Shown: in pieces, positions 18,211-25,757 of the stretch
How the letters are laid out: each line of letters begins with the position of its first letter
Numbering within the stretch: the first letter of the stretch is position 1
Assembly (NCBI GenBank): GCA_964468435.1
Contig: CAYXVE010000034.1
Span: 1 to 57,582, forward strand
DNA: 57,582 nt
Origin: JBCCTX01 sp964468435
Lineage (GTDB): Bacteria; Bacteroidota; Bacteroidia; J057
Direction: 5' to 3'
The notes under the pieces: model-generated
What the model saw: the letters and a program-made list of their open reading frames with translations, nothing else
The model's database searches: none
What the model was told of the DNA's origin: nothing
Program-made: the position numbers and the translations under genes

Positions 18211-18344
18211 TTTTTGTCTAATGAAAAGAAGAAGGCTCCATCAGCAATATCCTTCAACAAATTAGTATGAATCGAACCTGTTTTATCGAAGGAGAGATTA
18301 TACGCTTATGAATGGGTAAACATGAGCAAAGCATTTCTTCAATT

Positions 18345-18384
18345 CAAAAAAAAGGAGGAAGTCAATATTTGAGACTTCCTCTTC
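18345..18384 (-). terminator. Terminator for gapA (minus strand)
   Basis: Perfect 9-bp arms GAGGAAGTC (18355-18363) and GACTTCCTC (18373-18381) with a 9-base loop. The A-rich run at 18345-18353 reads as T on the minus strand immediately after the stem, so it ends gapA transcription. CTT after the other arm gives it weaker function for the plus strand. Confidence 0.85.
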
Positions 18385-18406
18385 TATCTATTCAAGCATT
18401 ATGTAC

Positions 18407-19423
18407 TTAAGCATACTGACCTTCCATCTCAGCAATTTTGATCAGCAGGTCTGCTATACGGCAGGAGTAACCCCACTCATTGTCGTACCAGCCTACAATC
18501 TTCACGACTTTGCCATTGGCAGAGGTGAGTTCACTGTCAAAGATACAAGAGTGGCTATTGCCCACGATATCAGAAGAAACCAAAGGATCTTCAGAATATT
18601 CCAAAATGCCCTTCAGCTCATTTTCACTTGCGGCACGCATAACTTCATTGATCTCTTCTTTAGTAACCTCTTTAGAGACTAAAGCGGTGAGGTCAGTCAC
18701 AGAACCATCAGGTACAGGAACTCGCATTGCTACGCCGTCCAATACCCCTTTAAGCTCAGGGAGTACCAATCCTACAGCTGTGGCAGCACCTGTACTGGTA
18801 GGACAGATGTTGACCGCTGCTGCGCGTGCACGACGCAGGTCACTGTGAGGCGCATCCTGCAAATTCTGATCAGCAGTGTAGGCGTGAATCGTGGTCATAT
18901 ATCCTGACTCGATTGTAAATGCATCGTGCAGAACCTTAGCCATGGGAGCCAGGCAGTTGGTCGTACAGGAAGCATTGGAAATCACTTCCATTTCTGGGGT
19001 AAGTATATTGTCATTTACTCCCATTACGATGGTCGCATCGATAGACCCTTTTGCAGGTGCAGAAATGATTACTTTTTTGGCACCAGCCTGCAAGTGCTTG
19101 GAAGCTTTTTCCTTGTTGCGGAATACACCCGTGGATTCTACAACGATGTCAACTCCCAGATCTCCCCATCCTAGTTGGGTTGGGTCCTTCTCCGCAGATG
19201 CCTTGATTTCTTTACCATTTACAGTAATCGATTCGTCGTTTACATCAGTAACTGTACCACTAAATCTTCCGTGGATCGAATCATATTTCAAGAGTTGTGC
19301 AAGGGTTGCATTGTCTGTCAGGTCATTGATTTTGACTATTTCTACGTTAGGATTGTCTATCAGGACACGGAACACTAGACGTCCGATTCGCCCAAAACCA
19401 TTAATGCCTACTTTAATTGCCAT
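18407..19423 (-). CDS. gapA: Type I glyceraldehyde-3-phosphate dehydrogenase
   Basis: The 338-aa glycolytic enzyme oxidises glyceraldehyde 3-phosphate to 1,3-bisphosphoglycerate with NAD. The Rossmann motif GFGRIGR is at 9-15. The catalytic Cys 153 lies in SNASCTTNCLAP, and the signature HAYTADQNLQDAPH follows. Asp in the KINDLT stretch (residue 34) favours NAD over NADP. Length and residues are standard. A possible promoter sits about 40-70 bases upstream and a terminator closes the gene, so it is monocistronic. Confidence 0.96.
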   Translation of the reverse strand: MAIKVGINGFGRIGRLVFRVLIDNPNVEIVKINDLTDNATLAQLLKYDSIHGRFSGTVTDVNDESITVNGKEIKASAEKDPTQLGWGDLGVDIVVESTGVFRNKEKASKHLQAGAKKVIISAPAKGSIDATIVMGVNDNILTPEMEVISNASCTTNCLAPMAKVLHDAFTIESGYMTTIHAYTADQNLQDAPHSDLRRARAAAVNICPTSTGAATAVGLVLPELKGVLDGVAMRVPVPDGSVTDLTALVSKEVTKEEINEVMRAASENELKGILEYSEDPLVSSDIVGNSHSCIFDSELTSANGKVVKIVGWYDNEWGYSCRIADLLIKIAEMEGQYA

Positions 19424-19784
19424 ATCATTAAAAGATTAGGTTATTAGTTGATAAAACTACATAAAGGTAATTAGCTGCCTATTCAAAAACAATCGAACGC
19501 AGAACAGGGAAGCTAATTATTAAATTGAAATCTGTTTCTTTACATTAATTTAACATGATAAATTCCCCGCTGTCATCCCACCAAACCATTTGTACATATA
19601 TTGGTCTGTTGTTGAGACATTAATGATTATCACGTTTGAAATAGTAAAGTCTATCAAAATTATTTCAGGTATCCACAATCTCGAGAGAATGCATATTTTT
19701 TATCATTTGATGGTTGATCTAAGCTCTACAAAATAAGTCGTGCTAATCGTCATTAAAAACAACAAAATAATTTTCACGTTATCC
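19424..19784. other. Intergenic region upstream of gapA and tRNA-Glu
   Basis: About 360 AT-rich bases between the divergent gapA and tRNA-Glu. It holds a candidate gapA promoter at its left edge. I see no ORF, hairpin or repeat in the remainder. Confidence 0.5.
19462..19492 (-). promoter_or_regulatory. Candidate gapA promoter (TTG-N20-TACCTTTA)
   Basis: On the minus strand TTG (19492-19490) is followed after 20 bases by TACCTTTA (19469-19462), seven of eight matches to TAnnTTTG with spacing as in Bacteroidota housekeeping promoters. Predicted leader about 35 bases. Confidence 0.45.
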
Positions 19785-19815
19785 TTGACAGGATAATATA
19801 AAGCTATTACTTTTG
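19785..19815 (+). promoter_or_regulatory. tRNA-Glu promoter (TTG-N20-TACTTTTG)
   Basis: TTG (19785-19787) and an exact TAnnTTTG match, TACTTTTG (19808-19815), are 20 bases apart, the Bacteroidota sigma-A arrangement. The tRNA begins 18 bases after the -7 box. Confidence 0.75.
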
Positions 19816-19832
19816 TCCCACGTTTATAAAAT

Positions 19833-19904
19833 GTCCCGTTCGTCTAGTGGTTAGGACTCCAGATTTTCATTCTGGCAACAGGGGTTCGACTCCCCTACGG
19901 GATG
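19833..19904 (+). tRNA. tRNA-Glu (anticodon TTC)
   Basis: A 72-base cloverleaf can be drawn by eye. The acceptor stem pairs GTCCCGT with ACGGGAT (one terminal G-T), the D arm is GTC/GAC around TAGTGGTTAG, the anticodon stem CCAGA/TCTGG holds loop TTTTCAT with anticodon TTC, and the T arm is AGGGG-TTCGACT-CCCCT. The 3' CCA is not fully encoded. It has its own promoter and terminator. Confidence 0.95.
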
Positions 19905-19923
19905 CATAAAACATATATGAAGG

Positions 19924-19954
19924 GAGGATCTTATTTAAAAAGGTCCTCTTTTTT
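19924..19954 (+). terminator. Terminator after tRNA-Glu
   Basis: Arms GAGGATC (19924-19930) and GGTCCTC (19942-19948) pair over 7 bp with one G-T, followed by six T residues, 20 bases after the tRNA. Confidence 0.8.
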
Positions 19955-20031
19955 ATTAATCCTGCTTACAACTCAATCCATAACGCGTACTTCTCACTTC
20001 TCCAACCGGTTTATCGTCCTTCATACAGGTA

Positions 20032-21084
20032 TCACTCCTCTTTATTTAGGGAATTATTGACCTCCTCAATTAAGGTTCCCAGCCGCTTGTGATAGTTCTT
20101 AAGTGACGCTAATTTATCTTTCAACCGCTTTTTTCGCTCTTCATCCTCTGTCTCCTTAAGCTTTTCTGATATTGAATCCATCTTATCTACCAGTTCTAGT
20201 TGACGCTTTTTCAGGTTTTCCAGATTAGAGGCCCTTTCGGCCTTGTCAAACATCAATTCCTCCGGGATAATCGTTTCTATCTGTTTGGGTACTTCTGTGT
20301 CTTTGGGAATAAAGGTAATCTCATTCACCTGACGCTGATTCATAAAGCTAGGTGAAACGATTTCGACCTGATTTTCATGCATCTTGTCTAGGATCATAGC
20401 ATGTAGTTTAGACCTCACACTGATCAATTTAGATACTTCCTTCAGCAGGCCATGCACTCTATATACTACTGAAAAATCGCCTAGAGAAGTGATATATACA
20501 AAAGGCTCTTGCAATCCTGCCTGTTCTGCAGCATCTACGAGCAAAAGTTCTACTTTTTGACGGGGTACTTCGTATCCCAGGGATATACTGGTCGTGATCA
20601 ATGTTCCGGAGGAACGGTAAATCTCTACAGGATTATTGGACATAAAGAGATTGGGAATAGAAATGAGGTTACGCTCTGGGGTCTGTATCTCTACGTGAAA
20701 TACACTCCGGTTGGTCACCCTGCCAAAATACTCCTTTACCATGAGAAAACTACCCAACTGATAATTATCCCTGATCCTGTTCATCAGTCCCGCAAAGGCA
20801 TTTCCCAGAAGGGTCGTAGAACTCAAGGCAATCGCCCCACTGATTACAATACCAATAATACTAATCACCTCTTTTTTCAGTGTTTTATCCTCATCACTAA
20901 CTGGAAAAAAAATGACGATTAGTACGATTCCCAGAAATACCACCAATCCCAACCAAAGCTGACGGATATAAGTCGACTTATGACGTTTATTTTCCCACCT
21001 GAGTAGAAAAAAACGCAAGACAACGAATACGACGACTGTTGCCAAAGCAATAATACCGATGTACTTATAATCAAACCAATTCAT
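20032..21084 (-). CDS. MscS-family mechanosensitive ion channel
   Basis: Starting at the ATG at 21084 (ATGA overlap with the NanA-like stop), the product is 350 aa. An ATG seven codons upstream is possible but would lengthen the overlap. Three membrane helices occupy about residues 5-85. The pore-lining helix and beta domain follow in GNAFAGLMNRIRDNYQLGSFLMV and FGRVTNRSVFHVEI, the MscS signature region. The C-terminal 75 residues are a charged coiled coil. It should release solutes on hypo-osmotic shock. It is the last gene of a long minus-strand run; linkage to the sialic-acid genes may be positional only. Confidence 0.87.
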   Translation of the reverse strand: MNWFDYKYIGIIALATVVVFVVLRFFLLRWENKRHKSTYIRQLWLGLVVFLGIVLIVIFFPVSDEDKTLKKEVISIIGIVISGAIALSSTTLLGNAFAGLMNRIRDNYQLGSFLMVKEYFGRVTNRSVFHVEIQTPERNLISIPNLFMSNNPVEIYRSSGTLITTSISLGYEVPRQKVELLLVDAAEQAGLQEPFVYITSLGDFSVVYRVHGLLKEVSKLISVRSKLHAMILDKMHENQVEIVSPSFMNQRQVNEITFIPKDTEVPKQIETIIPEELMFDKAERASNLENLKKRQLELVDKMDSISEKLKETEDEERKKRLKDKLASLKNYHKRLGTLIEEVNNSLNKEE

Positions 21085-22004
21085 GATGCCATTATTTCTG
21101 AACATATTTCAAAGAATCCCACTTCTTGCAGTTCTTTTCTGATTATCTGTTCTGTTTCTTCATGTATGGAAGCTATGGGCAACCGGCATTTCCCGCAATC
21201 CAGGCCCATAATCCTCATAAATGACTTTCCTGGGGCTATCCCTCCATATTTGAGTAAGATACGTATAACTTCATTTGCCTGAAGCTGAAAATTTCTGGCA
21301 GCACTAGGATTCATATTTTCAGATGCCTGCACCAGTTTTCTGAAAACGGGCGCCAGATAATTGTATGTGCTGCCTACAGCACCATGAGCTCCCATAGCTA
21401 GTCCTGCTACCAACTCTTCGTCTCTTCCCCAAAGCATATGATAAGTTTTGCCAGGATGATTGATACAGAACATAAAATCCATCAGATCACTATGTGTGTA
21501 TTTTATTCCTACCAGGCTTGGAATTCGCTCTTCCGCTTTTGCCAGGAATTCATACATGGGAAAGTAAACCCTTGATAATCCTGGTATGTGATAAAAATAC
21601 ATCGTCATTTCAGGCACGGCTTCTCCCACGAGCGCACAAAATGACACAAGTTCATCTACACTTTTCATGGGAAAATAAAGCGGTGCAATAACTGAAATTG
21701 CATCCAACCCGCAGGCATGTGCATGTTGAGCGAGTTCTCGTGTCTCCGGTAGTGAGTTACCACCTACCATAGCAATCATCTGCATTCCCTCTGTATTTAC
21801 TGATCCCCAGGCTTCAAAAACATTTTTTTTCTCCTCCAGACTCAAAGATGGTCCTTCTCCTGTAGTACCACAGATAAATGCACCATCGATTCCATTATGA
21901 GCGAGAAAACGTGCATACGATGGTATCAGGTCCAGATTGACACTACCATCTTCATGCATGGGCGTGAAAGGTGCTGCAATTAATATTTTTCTTCCTGAAT
22001 CCAT
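21081..22004 (-). CDS. N-acetylneuraminate lyase-like aldolase (DapA/NanA family)
   Basis: The 307-aa product begins at the ATG at 22004. The longer frame to 22100 overlaps the upstream gene and adds non-family sequence. It is a class I aldolase of the DHDPS/NAL family. GTTGEG is at 46-51, Tyr 138 lies in YFYHIPGLS, and the Schiff-base Lys is 168 in LVGIKYTH. These match NanA better than DapA. It would cleave sialic acid to N-acetylmannosamine and pyruvate. The start is one base after the mutarotase-symporter stop, so they are coupled. Later nan genes are not in the window. Confidence 0.85.
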   Translation of the reverse strand: MDSGRKILIAAPFTPMHEDGSVNLDLIPSYARFLAHNGIDGAFICGTTGEGPSLSLEEKKNVFEAWGSVNTEGMQMIAMVGGNSLPETRELAQHAHACGLDAISVIAPLYFPMKSVDELVSFCALVGEAVPEMTMYFYHIPGLSRVYFPMYEFLAKAEERIPSLVGIKYTHSDLMDFMFCINHPGKTYHMLWGRDEELVAGLAMGAHGAVGSTYNYLAPVFRKLVQASENMNPSAARNFQLQANEVIRILLKYGGIAPGKSFMRIMGLDCGKCRLPIASIHEETEQIIRKELQEVGFFEICSEIMAS

Positions 22005-22005
22005 A

Positions 22006-24687
22006 TTATATGAAACGTATCGTATCGAATGTGAGACCTGTAATATCTTTGCGTTTTGAGGGTAAGATCCAGCTAAAGATCCATCCCAGCAACCACGCAC
22101 TTACGAAACCGGTAGCAGTATACAGAAGTAAATGAATATCTGTAAAACGAGAAATGTAGAACTGGACTATGCCACTCAGTAATAGCCCCACCAGAGCACC
22201 TTTCCCATGCGCTTTGCGACTGAATATTCCCAGTACAAAAATACCACCCAACCCGCCAGCAAATAACCCCACGATCACATTGAACTGATCCCAGAGGGAT
22301 GTAACGCCTCCCTCAGCAATATATAAAGCCAAATAAGTACCGGCTAAACCTGTCAGAAGCGTGATAATACGGGCAAATATGAGATAGTGTGATTCTGATT
22401 GGGGAGCAAATAAGCGTTTATAGAAATCCGTCGTAACGACTGTCGCGACGGAGTTCATACTACTGTCCAGACTGGACATGGCTGCCGCAAAGATCGCAGC
22501 GATCAGGAGACCCGAAATCCCAACAGGCAGTTGTGTAGCAATATACCATGGAAAAATTGCATCGTTATTATCGAGCATGACAGGCAGTTCTCCCGGATAT
22601 TCGTGAAAGAAAATATACAACGCTGTGCCTAGTGATACGAAGGTTACGGCTGAAGGAAGTGCCATCCAGGCTCCCAGCCTGATGCTATTGGCAGCCGAAG
22701 CTTCATCCCGGGTGGTTAGGTAGCGCTGCACGACGGTCTGATCACTTCCGTATTGTATAAGATTACCCGTAAATCCCCCCAAAACAATCACCCACAAGGT
22801 AGGATGGCTAAAATTTAGGCTAAGATCCCATAGTTTTAATTTCTGACTTTGGGAAGCGATGTCAATCATACCTTCGAGTCCCCCATCAATATAAAAGGGA
22901 ATAGAAAACAAAACGATCAGGGCTCCCCCCATCAACACCACACTTTGTAACACATCTGTCCATATAACTGCTTCTATTCCTCCCAGCACGGTATATAGTA
23001 TGCTTAGTCCTCCCATCAATACTATACAAAGAAATACATCCATTCCTGTAACTACCGACAAAGCTAGAGCTGGCAGCAATAGGATGATCCCCAGGCGCCC
23101 AAGCTGAAACATCATATACAATAGGCTTCCTACAATACGAATGGAAAGATTAAATCGCTTTTCCAGGTACTCATAAGCTGTTGTCATATTCAGCCTCCTG
23201 TAAAAGGGCAGAAAATAGCGTATAATGATAGGTGCTACCAACAAAATGGTCAGGATGAGCACAAAGTAAGCCCAATCGGTACTGTAGGTTTTGGCAGGTA
23301 CTGCCATAAAGGTAATAGCACTAAGCTGTGTGGCAAAAATACTGATACCAGCTGCCCACCAAGGTATGCGATTGCCTCCCTTGAAGAAGTCATTGACAGT
23401 AGTCTGTTTCCTGGCGAACCATACTCCTAACCCAACCAGTAGCGTCAGGTAAACGATTAATACAATGTAGTTGACCGTTCCAAAGCGGGTATTCTTTACA
23501 GGAGTACCCAGCAATATACGTGGAGTCCTGATCCCTGGGGAGATTTCCCCCGAGGGAATAAGCAACTGATCATCCCATAGGATAGCAGTAGTGGTCACCT
23601 GACTTCCGGAAGGAAGTGTGTCCAGCACAACCCAGGTCTGGGTAATAGTATGATATGCAAGGATCTCACGGCTGAATCCCGGATGATGAACCAGGAGGCT
23701 ATCCTGTAGCCGCCTCAGGCTGTCTCTGACAGCATTATCAAAAGCCCGATCGATATCGATTGACAACTGCTCAAGGCGGTTGAATAATCTTCCATTAGCA
23801 CCTCCCAGGATGAGGATATGACTGGCACCAGTAGCCAGTGATGCCGCGGCAGAAATCGTCCGGCCTTCCCCTTCACCATTGCTGAGAGGAGGTATACTTT
23901 CCCAGCTTCCAATCCGTGTATCGTACACGTATCCATCACTTAACCATTTACTCGTAGAATCTCTCCTTGCATATCTTCCCCCTAACAGATAAACCCCTAT
24001 ACTACTTCCATCCTGTTGGGCTACAGCCATGCCATGTGTTCGAGGAGGTCCAGGCCATGAAGGTAGGGATTTCCATCCCTTTTGTATGGTTTCTGGTGAG
24101 GTGAGATCCAAACGGTAACAATACTTACCAGGACCATCTATACTCTCGCCTCCCATAATGTAAACTTGTTGCTCCGTCAGTGTTCCAGCCATATTGGCAA
24201 GAGGTAGCGGGAGATCAGGTAAGGAATCAATTAGAATGCTTTGAGATGATTTATCCCAGGAAATAAGCCAAACTTTATCCAGAATTCCACGCTCATGATT
24301 TCCACCTATACAAACTACGCCCATTTCTGTACTGATACTGACACCATATGCAGCTTTTTGGGGCAATTGACCAGCATGTATCCATTTGTATTTCCTATGA
24401 GCCTTCTTGTTGAGAACAAATATATCCCTCCACCACTTTTTTGCTCCTCCCCGCCAGGGTAAAGCATCCGGAAAATTGGCACCTCCTGCTACAATCATGA
24501 CATCTCCATGAATACCCACAAATGCCCCGGCTAGTCCTGGTTGTAGTTCCTGCCCAGGAGCTGGTGGTAAAGCTGGAAGTTCTGACCACTCAAATGTTGG
24601 CTTATGTTGAGCCTGACTGTAACAACAGTATAACATGAACAGACAGTTCCATATTATGCTATACGTATATTGAGTTCTCAATTGCAA
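22006..24687 (-). CDS. NanM-type kelch mutarotase fused to Na+/solute symporter (sialic acid uptake)
   Basis: This 893-aa fusion has a signal peptide (about 10-27). A six-bladed kelch domain (about 30-400) is of the cyclically permuted mutarotase type: PGLAGAFVGIHGDVMIVAGGANFPD is the NanM signature. From about residue 405 (VNYIVLIVYLTLLVGLGVWFARKQTT) it becomes a sodium:solute symporter with about 13 membrane helices. The logical function is to convert the alpha sialic acid anomer to beta in the periplasm and import it with Na+. NanA-like aldolase follows one base later and supports the substrate. Such fusions exist in Bacteroidota; substrate remains inferred. It starts seven bases after mcrC. 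Confidence 0.86.
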   Translation of the reverse strand: MQLRTQYTYSIIWNCLFMLYCCYSQAQHKPTFEWSELPALPPAPGQELQPGLAGAFVGIHGDVMIVAGGANFPDALPWRGGAKKWWRDIFVLNKKAHRKYKWIHAGQLPQKAAYGVSISTEMGVVCIGGNHERGILDKVWLISWDKSSQSILIDSLPDLPLPLANMAGTLTEQQVYIMGGESIDGPGKYCYRLDLTSPETIQKGWKSLPSWPGPPRTHGMAVAQQDGSSIGVYLLGGRYARRDSTSKWLSDGYVYDTRIGSWESIPPLSNGEGEGRTISAAASLATGASHILILGGANGRLFNRLEQLSIDIDRAFDNAVRDSLRRLQDSLLVHHPGFSREILAYHTITQTWVVLDTLPSGSQVTTTAILWDDQLLIPSGEISPGIRTPRILLGTPVKNTRFGTVNYIVLIVYLTLLVGLGVWFARKQTTVNDFFKGGNRIPWWAAGISIFATQLSAITFMAVPAKTYSTDWAYFVLILTILLVAPIIIRYFLPFYRRLNMTTAYEYLEKRFNLSIRIVGSLLYMMFQLGRLGIILLLPALALSVVTGMDVFLCIVLMGGLSILYTVLGGIEAVIWTDVLQSVVLMGGALIVLFSIPFYIDGGLEGMIDIASQSQKLKLWDLSLNFSHPTLWVIVLGGFTGNLIQYGSDQTVVQRYLTTRDEASAANSIRLGAWMALPSAVTFVSLGTALYIFFHEYPGELPVMLDNNDAIFPWYIATQLPVGISGLLIAAIFAAAMSSLDSSMNSVATVVTTDFYKRLFAPQSESHYLIFARIITLLTGLAGTYLALYIAEGGVTSLWDQFNVIVGLFAGGLGGIFVLGIFSRKAHGKGALVGLLLSGIVQFYISRFTDIHLLLYTATGFVSAWLLGWIFSWILPSKRKDITGLTFDTIRFI

Positions 24688-24694
24688 ATTGGCC

Positions 24695-25729
24695 TTATTC
24701 AGTAATGATATGCATGAGATCCTGATGAATTCTCTCCCATTTCCTGTTGAGATCTAGCGTGTAAATCCTTAAGAGATGCCCTGAGATCTCTACCCTTTCA
24801 TCGATATGTATGTCTACGCTGGGGTATAATAATATACCCTGACAGGTCTTACTCAATGCATCTTTTCCTTCTATATTTTTAAGATAGGAAAATAATTGAT
24901 ACAAGTGCTTATTATGCAACTTGGGAATTCCTCCTCTGTAATGGCGATTCAGCACCTCTGGGATATACTTTGTTTCTATAATGATCTTTCTGTGTATTGA
25001 TTCCAGTGTAACATCCGTCTCCATTCGAGGAAAAAAATCTTGCTTAGGCAGAGAAACGAGATTCCAGGGAATATATTCCCGACCTACCTTATCAAATGCT
25101 ACCGCATGCTTTTTGTAAAAATTTCTGATAAAGTGCTCAAAAATCCATGACATCTGATTTCTGTCATTCAGCAAAGTTACCATACTGTAGGGTCCTTTGA
25201 CACCTACTCCAGATTGATAATAGATCAGTTCGCAGAGGTGCAGCACCGCTCGCTGTTGCGGGGTGTAAGGATGCTGTAATCCTCGGCCAAACAGTCCGGG
25301 ATGAATGTGAATAGCTTCATAGGACCTCAAACTGCAAAGTATTCTGGAAAGGCTCGCTTTAAGCGGCATTCCAATAGTATGTCTGCTCATGATGCCCAGA
25401 ATCGTGGATTTAATAACCCGGTAAAACCATTGATCCTCACCCAGTTTGTGATAATGACAATAAACGCGACCACGGCTCAGGAGATGCTTCTGCAAAGTCT
25501 GTGATATATCTATTTTGCCTTTGACACAGGCTAAATCACCAGCATGTTGCTTGTAATGGATGGGAAATCTCTTGCCAGAAATTTTTCCAACATGATGAAC
25601 CAGCCACCATGCCAAAAACTGTATATCATTCTGATAGGTATTTTGGCTGAATGTTTCCCATTCACCAGGCACAAATCGATTCCATGCATAGCTTAATAAA
25701 TAGTAAATGTTCCGTACAGGTATATCCAT
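24695..25729 (-). CDS. McrC-like nuclease subunit of a McrBC type IV restriction system
   Basis: The 344-aa protein begins IPVRNIYYLLSYAWNRF, the conserved McrC start. Its C-terminal half has a PD-(D/E)xK nuclease core with Asp 239 (METDVTLE), Glu 252 and Lys 254 (IIIETKYI). All three catalytic residues are present, so it should be active. It is the nuclease partner of the GTPase encoded 28 bases upstream, cutting DNA with modified bases. Length is normal for McrC. The next gene downstream, a sialic acid transporter fusion, starts seven bases later. Confidence 0.88.
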   Translation of the reverse strand: MDIPVRNIYYLLSYAWNRFVPGEWETFSQNTYQNDIQFLAWWLVHHVGKISGKRFPIHYKQHAGDLACVKGKIDISQTLQKHLLSRGRVYCHYHKLGEDQWFYRVIKSTILGIMSRHTIGMPLKASLSRILCSLRSYEAIHIHPGLFGRGLQHPYTPQQRAVLHLCELIYYQSGVGVKGPYSMVTLLNDRNQMSWIFEHFIRNFYKKHAVAFDKVGREYIPWNLVSLPKQDFFPRMETDVTLESIHRKIIIETKYIPEVLNRHYRGGIPKLHNKHLYQLFSYLKNIEGKDALSKTCQGILLYPSVDIHIDERVEISGHLLRIYTLDLNRKWERIHQDLMHIITE

Positions 25730-25757
25730 GGAAATGAATTGGTATTCTCAAGACCTG

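Noticed and set aside
18891..19439. 182-codon antisense frame in gapA
   Set aside because: Shadow of the conserved gapA reading frame; no ribosome site, no known family.
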